A model generated the notes under the pieces. It saw only the letters and a program-made list of their open reading frames with translations. It was not told where the DNA came from and searched no databases. Shown here one piece after another: positions 7,153 through 14,118 of a stretch of 14,118 nucleotides of DNA (the stretch's first letter is position 1; each line of letters starts with the position of its first letter). The translations under genes and the position numbers were made by a program. Origin of the DNA: an uncultured Collinsella sp. (GTDB lineage Bacteria; Actinomycetota; Coriobacteriia; Coriobacteriales; Coriobacteriaceae); NCBI GenBank assembly GCA_900549335.1, contig UROJ01000014.1, forward strand, positions 1-14,118. The letters are read 5' to 3'.

Positions 7153-8020
7153 ACGCCTCCCTCACCTTTCCGTGCACATGTCTGATAACCGCGGCAACGT
7201 CATCGGCCGAGGCAGTTCCGTTATTAACGATAAAATTAGCGTGAACGGGCGAAACTTCCGCGCCGCCAATCGAAAAACCCTTTAATCCACAATCCTCGAT
7301 AAGCTTGCCCACACTCGCATCAGGCGGGTTGCGAAAGACCGACCCGCAGGATGCGCGACCCATGGGCTGTGTACGCTTGCGCCTCGTCAGGTACCGCTCC
7401 ATGCGCTCGCGAATGTCGGCCTTGGGCGCCGGTTTAAGCTTGAGCACACACTCGAGGATGATCTCATTGCGGGGAAGGCTACATTCGCGGTAGCCCCAAG
7501 TGATCTCGGACCCCGCATAATGCTTGATACCGGATGCCGGGTCAAACGTTACGACATCCTCAACCAGCGAGCCAATCCACTCGGTCCGTGTGCCGGCATT
7601 CATAGATATCGCACCGCCGACCGAACCAGGGATGCCAACGGCAAACTCAAGGCCCGAGAGGCTACGCGACAGGGCATCGTTGACCAGGCGCGCAAACATC
7701 ACGCCCGCACCGACCGTCAGCGTACAACCGTCATCGGCAACAACCGTGCGCTGAAACTCACGTCCGAGCGAAATGACGGCGCCGCGATAACCGCCATCGG
7801 CAACCAGCAGATTGGAGCCCTTGCCGATGATGACCCACGGCACCTGCTCGCGATCGAGCACCGCCACGGCGCGGCGGAGGGCATGATAGCTATGGCACGT
7901 CACAAAGAGGTCGGCCTTGCCGCCGATACGATAGCTCGTATGACGCGCAAGGCGCTCGTCCTCGATCACATCCGTGTCGATCATGCCCGAGAGCGCCATG
8001 ACGGCGTTAAACAGACCCAT
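7109..8020 (-). CDS. murB: UDP-N-acetylenolpyruvoylglucosamine reductase MurB
   Basis: MurB reduces UDP-GlcNAc-enolpyruvate to UDP-MurNAc with NADPH through bound FAD, the second committed step of peptidoglycan synthesis. The 303 residues contain the FAD-binding IGKGSNLL (65-72), the GIPGSVGGAISMNAG stretch (129-143), the YRE motif with the catalytic Arg178, GSVFRNP (226-232) with the proton-donor Ser227, and the C-terminal LRPEVKFLG with Glu297. The length and the lack of the extra loop of E. coli MurB suggest the shorter type II. The ATG at 8020 lies five bases after the murC stop with no strong ribosome site, so translation is probably coupled; in-frame ATGs at codons 8 and 13 are weaker alternatives. 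Confidence 0.96.
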   Translation of the reverse strand: MGLFNAVMALSGMIDTDVIEDERLARHTSYRIGGKADLFVTCHSYHALRRAVAVLDREQVPWVIIGKGSNLLVADGGYRGAVISLGREFQRTVVADDGCTLTVGAGVMFARLVNDALSRSLSGLEFAVGIPGSVGGAISMNAGTRTEWIGSLVEDVVTFDPASGIKHYAGSEITWGYRECSLPRNEIILECVLKLKPAPKADIRERMERYLTRRKRTQPMGRASCGSVFRNPPDASVGKLIEDCGLKGFSIGGAEVSPVHANFIVNNGTASADDVAAVIRHVHGKVREAYGIELRPEVKFLGF

Positions 8021-8025
8021 TAGAC

Positions 8026-9444
8026 TTAAGCGTCTTTCTTGGCAGTCAGATACTCAATGAACTCGGGACCGACGGTCGTAACGTCACCGGCACCCATAGT
8101 GAGCAGCAGGTCGCCCTCGCCCACCATCTGCTCGAGCTCCTGATTGAGCTCAAGACGGCTGGAGCAGTACACGACCTCCTTGCCAGGATGCTTGGCGCGC
8201 ACGGTATCGGCGAGCATCTTGGAGGTGACACCCGGAATGGGCATCTCGCCAGCCGAGAACACATCAATCAGCAGCAGTTTATCGGCATTGGCAAATGCAT
8301 CGGCAAAGTCGTCGCACAGGGCCTGCAGGCGCGAATAGCGGTGCGGCTGGAACACGACGTCGACATGCTTGTAGCCCAGCGACGAAGCGGCAGCAAGCGT
8401 CGCCTTGATCTCGGTGGGGTGATGGCCGTAATCATCGACCACGGTGATGCCATCGATATCGCCCACGTGGGTAAAGCGACGGCGGACGCCCTCAAAGCTC
8501 GAGAGCGCCTTGGCGGCGGCGTCGATGTCAAGGCCCAGGACATGGGCGACGGTAAGCACCGCCGTGGCGTTGAGCATGTTGTGGCGACCGGGATTGCTCT
8601 TGATCTCCACAGCATGCTCAGTGCCGTCCTCAAAGCGAACGATAAAGTCACTCTGGATGCCCTTAACATCCGGGTGCATGCAGACGATGTCGTTGCTCTC
8701 GGCAAAGCCGTAGGAAAGCACGTGACGGCCCGTCGACTTGGCGAGCTCGACCAGATGCGGGTCCTCACCGCAGACGATGACGGTGCCGTCCTCGCCCACC
8801 AGGCTCATGAATTTGGCGAAAGTTGCCTCGATCTCCTCGATACCCGAGTAGTGATCGAGGTGGTCGGCCTCGACGTTGGTCACAATGACTACGTTGGGGT
8901 TCAGGAACAGGAAGGAGCTGTCGGACTCGTCGGCCTCGGCGACAAAGTAGTCGCCCGAGCCGTTCTTGCCGTTCGTGTCATAGCCCTCGACGATGCCGCC
9001 GATCAAGAAGCTCGGATCCAGACCCATGCGGTCGAGCATGGTGGCGCACATCGAAGACGTGGTGGTCTTGCCATGCGTGCCGGCAACAGCGACAGTGGTG
9101 TAGCCGTGGCCCAAAGCAGAGAGCATCTTGGCACGGGGCCACACGGGAATACCAAGCTCGCGAGCGCGCACGAGTTCAGGGTTGGACTCCGGAATAGCGG
9201 TGGAGACAACTACCACGTCGGGCTTGACCTCGTCGATCGTGGCGGCCTCATGGCCCACATGCACCTTCACACCCGCGCGCGTAAGCTGGCGGATATAACG
9301 TGACGTCTTAAGGTCGGAGCCGGTAACGGCATAACCGCGCTCGTGCAGAACGAGGGCGATGCCGCTCATGCCGGCGCCGCCGATACCGATAAAGTGGGCG
9401 CTCTTAAACTCGGGCGCGGAGGTTGCAGTCTGGGAATCAGCCAT
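8026..9444 (-). CDS. murC: UDP-N-acetylmuramate--L-alanine ligase MurC
   Basis: MurC adds L-alanine to UDP-MurNAc using ATP, the first stem-peptide step in the cytoplasm. The 472 residues show the three Mur ligase domains. These are a Rossmann N-terminal part (GIGGAGMSGIA, 20-30), the central ATPase part with P-loop GTHGKTTTS (122-130), AEADESDSSF (169-178) and NVEADHLDHY (190-199), and a C-terminal part with the DDYGHHPTE and FQPHRYSR motifs that mark MurC. The ATG at 9444 is preferred; AAGGAG lies 11 bases upstream, a long but workable spacing. A GTG at 9471 in frame would add nine residues but has no clear site. The 97-base gap to murG is the largest inside the mur block, and I see no convincing promoter or terminator in it. 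PgeF, four genes downstream, is thought to correct MurC errors in E. coli. Confidence 0.97.
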   Translation of the reverse strand: MADSQTATSAPEFKSAHFIGIGGAGMSGIALVLHERGYAVTGSDLKTSRYIRQLTRAGVKVHVGHEAATIDEVKPDVVVVSTAIPESNPELVRARELGIPVWPRAKMLSALGHGYTTVAVAGTHGKTTTSSMCATMLDRMGLDPSFLIGGIVEGYDTNGKNGSGDYFVAEADESDSSFLFLNPNVVIVTNVEADHLDHYSGIEEIEATFAKFMSLVGEDGTVIVCGEDPHLVELAKSTGRHVLSYGFAESNDIVCMHPDVKGIQSDFIVRFEDGTEHAVEIKSNPGRHNMLNATAVLTVAHVLGLDIDAAAKALSSFEGVRRRFTHVGDIDGITVVDDYGHHPTEIKATLAAASSLGYKHVDVVFQPHRYSRLQALCDDFADAFANADKLLLIDVFSAGEMPIPGVTSKMLADTVRAKHPGKEVVYCSSRLELNQELEQMVGEGDLLLTMGAGDVTTVGPEFIEYLTAKKDA

Positions 9445-9541
9445 GTGCTCGTGTACTCCTTGCGTAAACACTGCCTGTAACCCGTTAACTGTACCGCACC
9501 TACCGCATCAGCGCGAGGGCGACCGGCGATATCCCGTCTAA

Positions 9542-10657
9542 CTAACGCAAACCCTCTACCGCATCGGCCAGAAGAGCGGCAGCCCTATCCTGAGCCAGAC
9601 CACGCGCCGCCTGACGCATGGCCTCGCGCGCCACCGCATCATCGACCAGGTGCAGCAGCTCATCGGCAAAGGCAGAACCGTCGATATCGGCATCGGCGCA
9701 GAGCACGCCGGCCCCGGCGTCGACCAGATACCGGGCATTGGTGGTTTGGTGGTCGGCCGTCGCATGCGGATACGGCACGAGCACCGAGGGTACGGCGAGC
9801 GCAGCGATCTCGGCCACGCTCGATGCGCCCGAACGCGAGAGCGCCAAATCGGCAGCAGCCAGCATATCGCCCATGTTGTCGATGTAAGGCTGGACGCGGT
9901 AACGCTTCGCCTCCTCGGGCGTCAGCGCCAAAGCGCGCTCGGTCTCCTCAAAGCCGTCGGCACCCGTCGAATGCAACACATAGAGGTTCTTGCGCGAAAG
10001 CAGCTCGTTTTTGAGCGAAACCACGCGCTCATTGAGGTGCTGGGCGCCAAGTGAACCGCCAAAGACGAGCAGCAGCGTAGCGTCCTCGGGAACGCCAAGT
10101 GCCTTGCGGCCGCGAGCGCGATCGCCCTCGATTACCGAGCGACGTACGGGGTTGCCTGTCATGAGCACGTGGTCAGGGTCACCTTCGCGCTCAAAGACCG
10201 AACGCGCTGCCGGCACCGAGATGCACACGCGGGCGGCGTGGGAGTTCATCATCTTGTTGGCCAGTCCCGGAACAGAGTTCTGCTCATGCAGCAGATACGG
10301 AACGCCTGCGCCCTTGCACCACCCCAGCAGCGGAACCTCGACATAGGCACCAAAACCGATGGCGGCATCGGGCTTGCCGACCTTTGAGAAATGACTGGCG
10401 AGAGCACGCTTGGCCTTGTTGACACGCCACAGCGAGGTCAGCGCCGTCCAAGGACGGGAGCGGTCGAAGCCCGTGACCGTAATGGGCACAAAATCAAACC
10501 CAGCCTCGGGGACCAGACGACCCTCGAGCTTTCGCGACTGGCCCACGAACACAACATGGTGGCCACGGTCACGCAGCTCTTCGGCCAAGGCGAGCGCGGG
10601 GTTGATGTGTCCTGCCGTGCCGCCGGCTGCAATAGCAACGGTCATTTTATCGGTCAT
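9542..10657 (-). CDS. murG: Lipid II synthase MurG (GlcNAc transferase)
   Basis: MurG transfers GlcNAc from UDP-GlcNAc to lipid I on the inner membrane face, giving lipid II. It is a GT-B fold enzyme of family GT28, 371 residues long. The N-terminal G-loop GGTAGHINPALA (12-23) binds the lipid substrate, HEQNSVPGLAN (124-134) is a MurG hallmark, a second G-loop GGSLGAQ lies at 200-206, and the UDP-GlcNAc site is SGASSVAEI (276-284) with PYPHATADHQTTNA (295-308). The ATG at 10657 has AAGGG 6 bases upstream and overlaps the ftsW end by 11 bases. The GTG at 10675 is an unlikely earlier start, and an ATG at 10645, just after the ftsW stop, a possible later one. The usual GFGGYV motif reads GFGAYV here. 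Confidence 0.97.
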   Translation of the reverse strand: MTDKMTVAIAAGGTAGHINPALALAEELRDRGHHVVFVGQSRKLEGRLVPEAGFDFVPITVTGFDRSRPWTALTSLWRVNKAKRALASHFSKVGKPDAAIGFGAYVEVPLLGWCKGAGVPYLLHEQNSVPGLANKMMNSHAARVCISVPAARSVFEREGDPDHVLMTGNPVRRSVIEGDRARGRKALGVPEDATLLLVFGGSLGAQHLNERVVSLKNELLSRKNLYVLHSTGADGFEETERALALTPEEAKRYRVQPYIDNMGDMLAAADLALSRSGASSVAEIAALAVPSVLVPYPHATADHQTTNARYLVDAGAGVLCADADIDGSAFADELLHLVDDAVAREAMRQAARGLAQDRAAALLADAVEGLR

Positions 10658-12167
10658 GGTAGTCCCTTCGTACACGCGGTCCCTGGTCGTCGGTGCGCAG
10701 ACGCGCCGACGGGTCCGAGTTCAAATCGATTCGATTATATCCGCCGCCCGCATTGCGAGGAGTGGGGCGCTGAGGACGACCTTGCGGCGCCGTTCGCTGA
10801 CGCGGGCGGGCTGCCGGCTCGGTCGCAGAGCCATCCAGGACGGTAAAACCGTTACGCGAAGATCGCTCGCCGCGCACGTGGGGCACGCCGGCGGTACTCT
10901 CATCCATAACGGCAAAGCTCTCGCGGCGACGGTCGTACTCATCGCGACGGGCGCTCTCGTACGAAACGCGCAGGATCAGACCGGCGAGCATAAGCGACAC
11001 AATAATCGAAGAGCCGCCGTAGCTAATAAACGGCAACGGTTTGCCCGTCATGGGAAACACGTTGAGGATGCCCAACGCGTTAATCAAAAACTGCACCGCG
11101 AGAATGACCGCGGAGCCAGACGCCATAAGCGCGCCCCGACGATCGGTCGCCTGTTCGGCAATGCGAAACGCCGAATAGATCAGCATCGCAAACACCAAGA
11201 AGAACAGCACGGTTCCGACAAAACCGACTTCCTCGCCAATGATGGCCAGGATGTAGTCATTGTGCGCCTCGGGCAGATACGAGTACTTCATGGTTGAGTT
11301 GCCGATGCCACGGCCGAACAGACCGCCCGAGGCAAAGGCCATGATGGCAAGCGTGGCCTGATAGCCGTCACCATACTCGTCGGCCCAAGGGTTCAAGGCA
11401 ACCTGAATACGCACCATACGGTACGGCTCTGCAACAAGCGCAATCACGATCACGAGAATGCCGAAGATTAGCACGCCGATGATAAATCTGGGGTCGAGAC
11501 CCGCAAACAACGCCATGCACATGAGGGTCAACAGGATGATCAGGACAGTACCGAAATCGGGCTGGATAAAGATCAGAAAGAGCGAAATGCCCAAGTAGAT
11601 GCCCATCTTGCGAAGGAATTCGTTGATGTCGCCACCGGGCGAAAAGAAGCGATCAAGCATGATGGCCGAATACGCAATGGCAAATGGCTTTAAAAACTCG
11701 GAAGGCTGGAACTGAATACCGGCGATGTTGAGCCAGCGCGTGGCGCCACGGCTGCCGCTGCCCACCAAGAACACCAGAAGCAGTAGCCCTATCATGCCGA
11801 TGAGGAAGATCCTGAGCACATCCTCCCCAAACCAGCTGTCCGGCAAAACGCGCACGATGGCAATCAGCGCCAGAACACCGACCACGGCAAACGCGGCCTG
11901 TCGACCCAGAAAAAACGTCGCCGAGCCATTCTCGTGCAGCGCCTCGACCGAAGACGCCGAGTACACCATCAGCAGGCCAAAGCATACCAAGGTAAACAAG
12001 CAGGCCATGAATATCAAACGGGGGCGCATGATACGGGCGGGAACGCCGGCAATATAGCGCTCACTGAACGACTGCCCGCCGCGACCGGAACGCGGTGTGC
12101 TGCGCCGCGAGGAAGCACGGTCCGAGTCGGGCCTCCTCATACCTTGTCGGGGGCTCTCCTCTCTCAC
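10647..12167 (-). CDS. ftsW: Septal peptidoglycan glycosyltransferase FtsW (SEDS family)
   Basis: FtsW is the SEDS polymerase that, with its class B PBP partner, joins lipid II into septal glycan. The protein has about 506 residues, a basic cytoplasmic N-terminal stretch of about 48 residues and around ten membrane helices between about 50 and 402. It carries the family motifs GATRWLNI (143-150), QPSEFLKP (156-163), NPWADEYGDGYQ (261-272, with the region of the catalytic Asp) and the FtsW/RodA/SpoVE signature FPMTGKPLPFISYGGSS (373-389); numbering is from the upstream TTG. A polar, Arg/Pro-rich tail of about 100 residues follows. I place the start at the GTG at 12167 because AGGGG lies 6 bases before it. 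The TTG at 12173 and an ATG at 12140 are alternatives. It lies 9 bases after murD. RodA is less likely given the cluster. Confidence 0.94.
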   Translation of the reverse strand: MREESPRQGMRRPDSDRASSRRSTPRSGRGGQSFSERYIAGVPARIMRPRLIFMACLFTLVCFGLLMVYSASSVEALHENGSATFFLGRQAAFAVVGVLALIAIVRVLPDSWFGEDVLRIFLIGMIGLLLLVFLVGSGSRGATRWLNIAGIQFQPSEFLKPFAIAYSAIMLDRFFSPGGDINEFLRKMGIYLGISLFLIFIQPDFGTVLIILLTLMCMALFAGLDPRFIIGVLIFGILVIVIALVAEPYRMVRIQVALNPWADEYGDGYQATLAIMAFASGGLFGRGIGNSTMKYSYLPEAHNDYILAIIGEEVGFVGTVLFFLVFAMLIYSAFRIAEQATDRRGALMASGSAVILAVQFLINALGILNVFPMTGKPLPFISYGGSSIIVSLMLAGLILRVSYESARRDEYDRRRESFAVMDESTAGVPHVRGERSSRNGFTVLDGSATEPAARPRQRTAPQGRPQRPTPRNAGGGYNRIDLNSDPSARLRTDDQGPRVRRDYHDR

Positions 12168-12176
12168 CGGCAACCC

Positions 12177-13583
12177 CTATTCCATTTGCGATTTCGCCGC
12201 AGCGGCAAGCTGGGCCACATAGTCCTTAAACACGCGGCCGCGCTCCTCATAGCCCGAGAACTCATCGAACGAAGAGCAGGCAGGAGAAAGTAAGATCACG
12301 TCGCCACGGCTCGACAGCGAACGGGCAACGTCCACGGCATCGCGCAGGTCATCCGCCTGGGCGATATCCACATCGCCATCGACATCGGCCTCGTCCATAG
12401 CGGCGGTGAAACGCTCGCGCGCATCGCCAAAGCAGACGACCGAGCGTACGTTATCCATAACAACGCGCGCGAAGTCCGTGAGCGGCGTGCCCTTATCGTG
12501 GCCGCCGAGCAGCAAGATCACGTCGTCATCGGGAAATGCCGTCAGCGCCTTCTCGACCGCATCGGTGTTGGTCGCCTTGGAATCGTTGACGTAGCGCACG
12601 CCGTCAATCTCGCCACACGGCTCCACGCGGTGCTCGAGCGGCTGGAACGAAGCCAGACCGCGGCAGACACCATCGACATCAGCACCGACTGCCAGGGCAG
12701 CCGTGGCAGCGCACAGGGCATTGATAACATTGTGATGGCCCGAAATCTTGAGCTCGGATGTAGCGATGAGCGGGGTCTCGACGCCCTTCAGGCGCACGAT
12801 CATCTTGCCATCGCGCACAAAGGCGGCATCCTCGCCCTCGGGCTCGTCAAAAGCGACCTTGCAGATGCGACGACCCGGCGTGTAGATGTACTCATCGAAC
12901 TCGTGAATGCCGGCGTCTTCGACGTCGACAACCGCCAGATCGTCATCGACCATATTGTCAAACAGTTTGATCTTGGCAAGCGCATAGTTCTTATGGCTCT
13001 TATGCCAGCCCAAGTGATCGGGAGTGATGTTGAGCAGCACCGCCACGCGAGGGTGGAGCTCGGTTGTCGTAGCAATCTGATAGCTCGAGAGCTCAGCCAC
13101 AAACCACTCGTTGTGAGCTCGGCCGTCAATCTCGTTGACCGGCGGCTCGCCGATGTTGCCGACAGCTACGCTGGCCTCGCCGGCAGCCTTGAGCAGATAA
13201 TCAGTCAGCGACGTGGTAGTCGTCTTGCCGTTGGTGCCCGTGATGGCAATCCAGTTATCGGGCGACAGGCGATAGGCGAACTCGGGCTCACCCATAATCT
13301 GGGCGGCATGCTCGCGCCCGGCCTTAAAGAAGCCCGAGAACTCCGAGATGCCCGGGCACGTCACGCATACGTCATAGGCGCCCTCGACCTGTTCGGTGCC
13401 ATAGACAAACGACGCACCAGCAGCCTCGAGCGCGCGCGTGGCGTCATTGGGCTCAGAGGTGCCGCCGCCATACACGGTAACGGCGCTTACGCGCTCGGGA
13501 TGCGCCAGCGCCCAGTGGGCGACATCGAGACCGGATTTGCCCTGGCCCAAAACGAGCAGGCTAAAGACATCAGCAAGAGGCAT
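12177..13583 (-). CDS. murD: UDP-N-acetylmuramoyl-L-alanine--D-glutamate ligase MurD
   Basis: MurD adds D-glutamate to UDP-MurNAc-L-Ala with ATP in the cytoplasm. The 468 residues include an N-terminal nucleotide-binding domain (LVLGQGKSGLD, 10-20; TCPGIS, 75-80), the P-loop GTNGKTTTT (116-124), the AELSSYQI motif (163-170) that is diagnostic for MurD, NITPDHLGWH (185-194) and the Lys-bearing YALAKIKLF (200-208). The C-terminal domain has VNDSKATNTDAV and, near the end, SPACSSFDEF. The metal-site motif reads DHLGWH where DHLDWH or DHLDRH is commoner; the key Asp and His remain. The ATG at 13583 lies 9 bases after mraY with only a weak ribosome site, which suggests coupling. Length matches the family. 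Confidence 0.96.
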   Translation of the reverse strand: MPLADVFSLLVLGQGKSGLDVAHWALAHPERVSAVTVYGGGTSEPNDATRALEAAGASFVYGTEQVEGAYDVCVTCPGISEFSGFFKAGREHAAQIMGEPEFAYRLSPDNWIAITGTNGKTTTTSLTDYLLKAAGEASVAVGNIGEPPVNEIDGRAHNEWFVAELSSYQIATTTELHPRVAVLLNITPDHLGWHKSHKNYALAKIKLFDNMVDDDLAVVDVEDAGIHEFDEYIYTPGRRICKVAFDEPEGEDAAFVRDGKMIVRLKGVETPLIATSELKISGHHNVINALCAATAALAVGADVDGVCRGLASFQPLEHRVEPCGEIDGVRYVNDSKATNTDAVEKALTAFPDDDVILLLGGHDKGTPLTDFARVVMDNVRSVVCFGDARERFTAAMDEADVDGDVDIAQADDLRDAVDVARSLSSRGDVILLSPACSSFDEFSGYEERGRVFKDYVAQLAAAAKSQME

Positions 13584-13592
13584 GAAAGACCA

Positions 13593-14118
13593 CTATCCCA
13601 ACTGGAAGAACAGAGCAAGGCCAACGGCACCAAAGGCCGCAGCGATAATCCAAAAACGGATGACGACCTTGGTCTCGGCCCAGCCCTTCTTTTCGAAATG
13701 ATGATGGATGGGCGCCATAAGGAAGACGCGCTTGTGCGTAAAGTGGAAGTAGACAACCTGAATCATGACCGACAGGGTCTCAACGATAAACAGGCCGCCG
13801 ATGATGAGGGAGACGACCTCGGTGTTGGTCATGATGGACGTGCAGGCAAACGCGGCGCCCAGGGCAAGCGAGCCGGTATCGCCCATAAAGATGCTCGCCG
13901 GATAGCAGTTGAACCACAGAAAGCCCAAGCAGGCGCCGGCACACGCGGTGCAGAAGATGGACAGGTTCACGTCTCCGTGCAAAAACGCCATCGCAGCCAT
14001 GGCGAGCATGGCGATCATGGAGGTGCCGCCAGCAAGACCGTCAAGGCCATCGGTCAGGTTCACGGCATTAGAAAGACCGGCGATCATCAGCCAGCAAAAG
14101 ACAATGTAGAGCCACGGG
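13593..14118 (-). CDS. mraY: Phospho-N-acetylmuramoyl-pentapeptide transferase MraY (5' end outside window)
   Basis: MraY transfers phospho-MurNAc-pentapeptide to undecaprenyl phosphate, making lipid I at the membrane. About 175 C-terminal residues are visible, roughly the last half of a protein that is usually 320-360 long. The frame stays open to the edge, entering as PWLYIVFCWL before the first visible Met, so that Met (14087) is internal. Visible motifs are NAVNLTDGLDGLAGG just after the Met, PASIFMGDTGSLALG with the active-site Asp, and the cytoplasmic APIHHHFEKKGW His loop that defines MraY against other polyprenyl-phosphate transferases. Several hydrophobic helices lie between them. 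murD follows after 9 bases. murF and other early dcw genes are probably upstream, beyond the window. Confidence 0.96.
   Translation of the reverse strand, partial: PWLYIVFCWLMIAGLSNAVNLTDGLDGLAGGTSMIAMLAMAAMAFLHGDVNLSIFCTACAGACLGFLWFNCYPASIFMGDTGSLALGAAFACTSIMTNTEVVSLIIGGLFIVETLSVMIQVVYFHFTHKRVFLMAPIHHHFEKKGWAETKVVIRFWIIAAAFGAVGLALFFQLG

Noticed and set aside
8188..9303. Plus-strand open frame (371 codons) across murC
   Set aside because: It is an antisense shadow of a well-supported gene, with no recognisable domain.
9445..9541. Promoter in the murG-murC gap
   Set aside because: No pair of boxes with acceptable spacing is visible in these 97 bases, so the mur genes are best read as one unit.
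14085..14087. Start of mraY at the first visible ATG
   Set aside because: The frame stays open to the edge and the upstream residues match the membrane helix before the NAVNLTDGLDGL motif, so the gene is cut by the window.

Overview
The window is a GC-rich (about 60 % by eye), tightly packed stretch in which every convincing gene lies on the minus strand, so it reads from right to left. The gene set and the protein sequences suggest a Gram-positive actinobacterium of the class Coriobacteriia, most likely Collinsella or a close relative. Supporting points are the ftsQ-ftsZ junction without ftsA, the actinobacterial style of FtsZ and the laccase-domain gene behind ftsZ. This placement is by recognition only, with no search behind it.

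Right part (14118 down to 5896): the distal half of a division and cell wall (dcw) cluster, in the order mraY (cut by the window edge), murD, ftsW, murG, murC, murB, ftsQ. Most genes touch or overlap, and the largest gap is 97 bases (murG-murC). Together they make lipid I and lipid II (MurC and MurD add residues to the stem peptide, MurB makes UDP-MurNAc, MraY and MurG build the lipid-linked intermediates), polymerise glycan at the septum (FtsW), and supply the divisome scaffold (FtsQ).

Middle (5895 to 4482): ftsZ stands apart from the genes above. It follows a 197-base AT-richer gap with a candidate promoter and ends in a clear rho-independent terminator, so it can be transcribed alone.

Left part (4481 to 1): after the terminator comes a regulatory gap of about 150 bases, then pgeF (YfiH/YlmD family, peptidoglycan editing factor), pstS, pstC, pstA and pstB, the high-affinity phosphate ABC importer. 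pgeF and pstS overlap in an ATGA junction, so the phosphate operon appears to begin with a cell wall quality-control gene. The gap upstream carries a direct repeat TTTACG-N5-TTTACG with an 11-bp period, reminiscent of PhoP boxes. phoU would be expected just beyond the left edge but is not in view.

I see no mobile element, CRISPR array, RNA gene or plus-strand gene. The gene families are all well known. The unusual points are the wiring (pgeF-pst coupling and its control region), a duplicated ELPxF motif at the FtsZ C terminus, and long disordered tails on FtsQ and FtsW.
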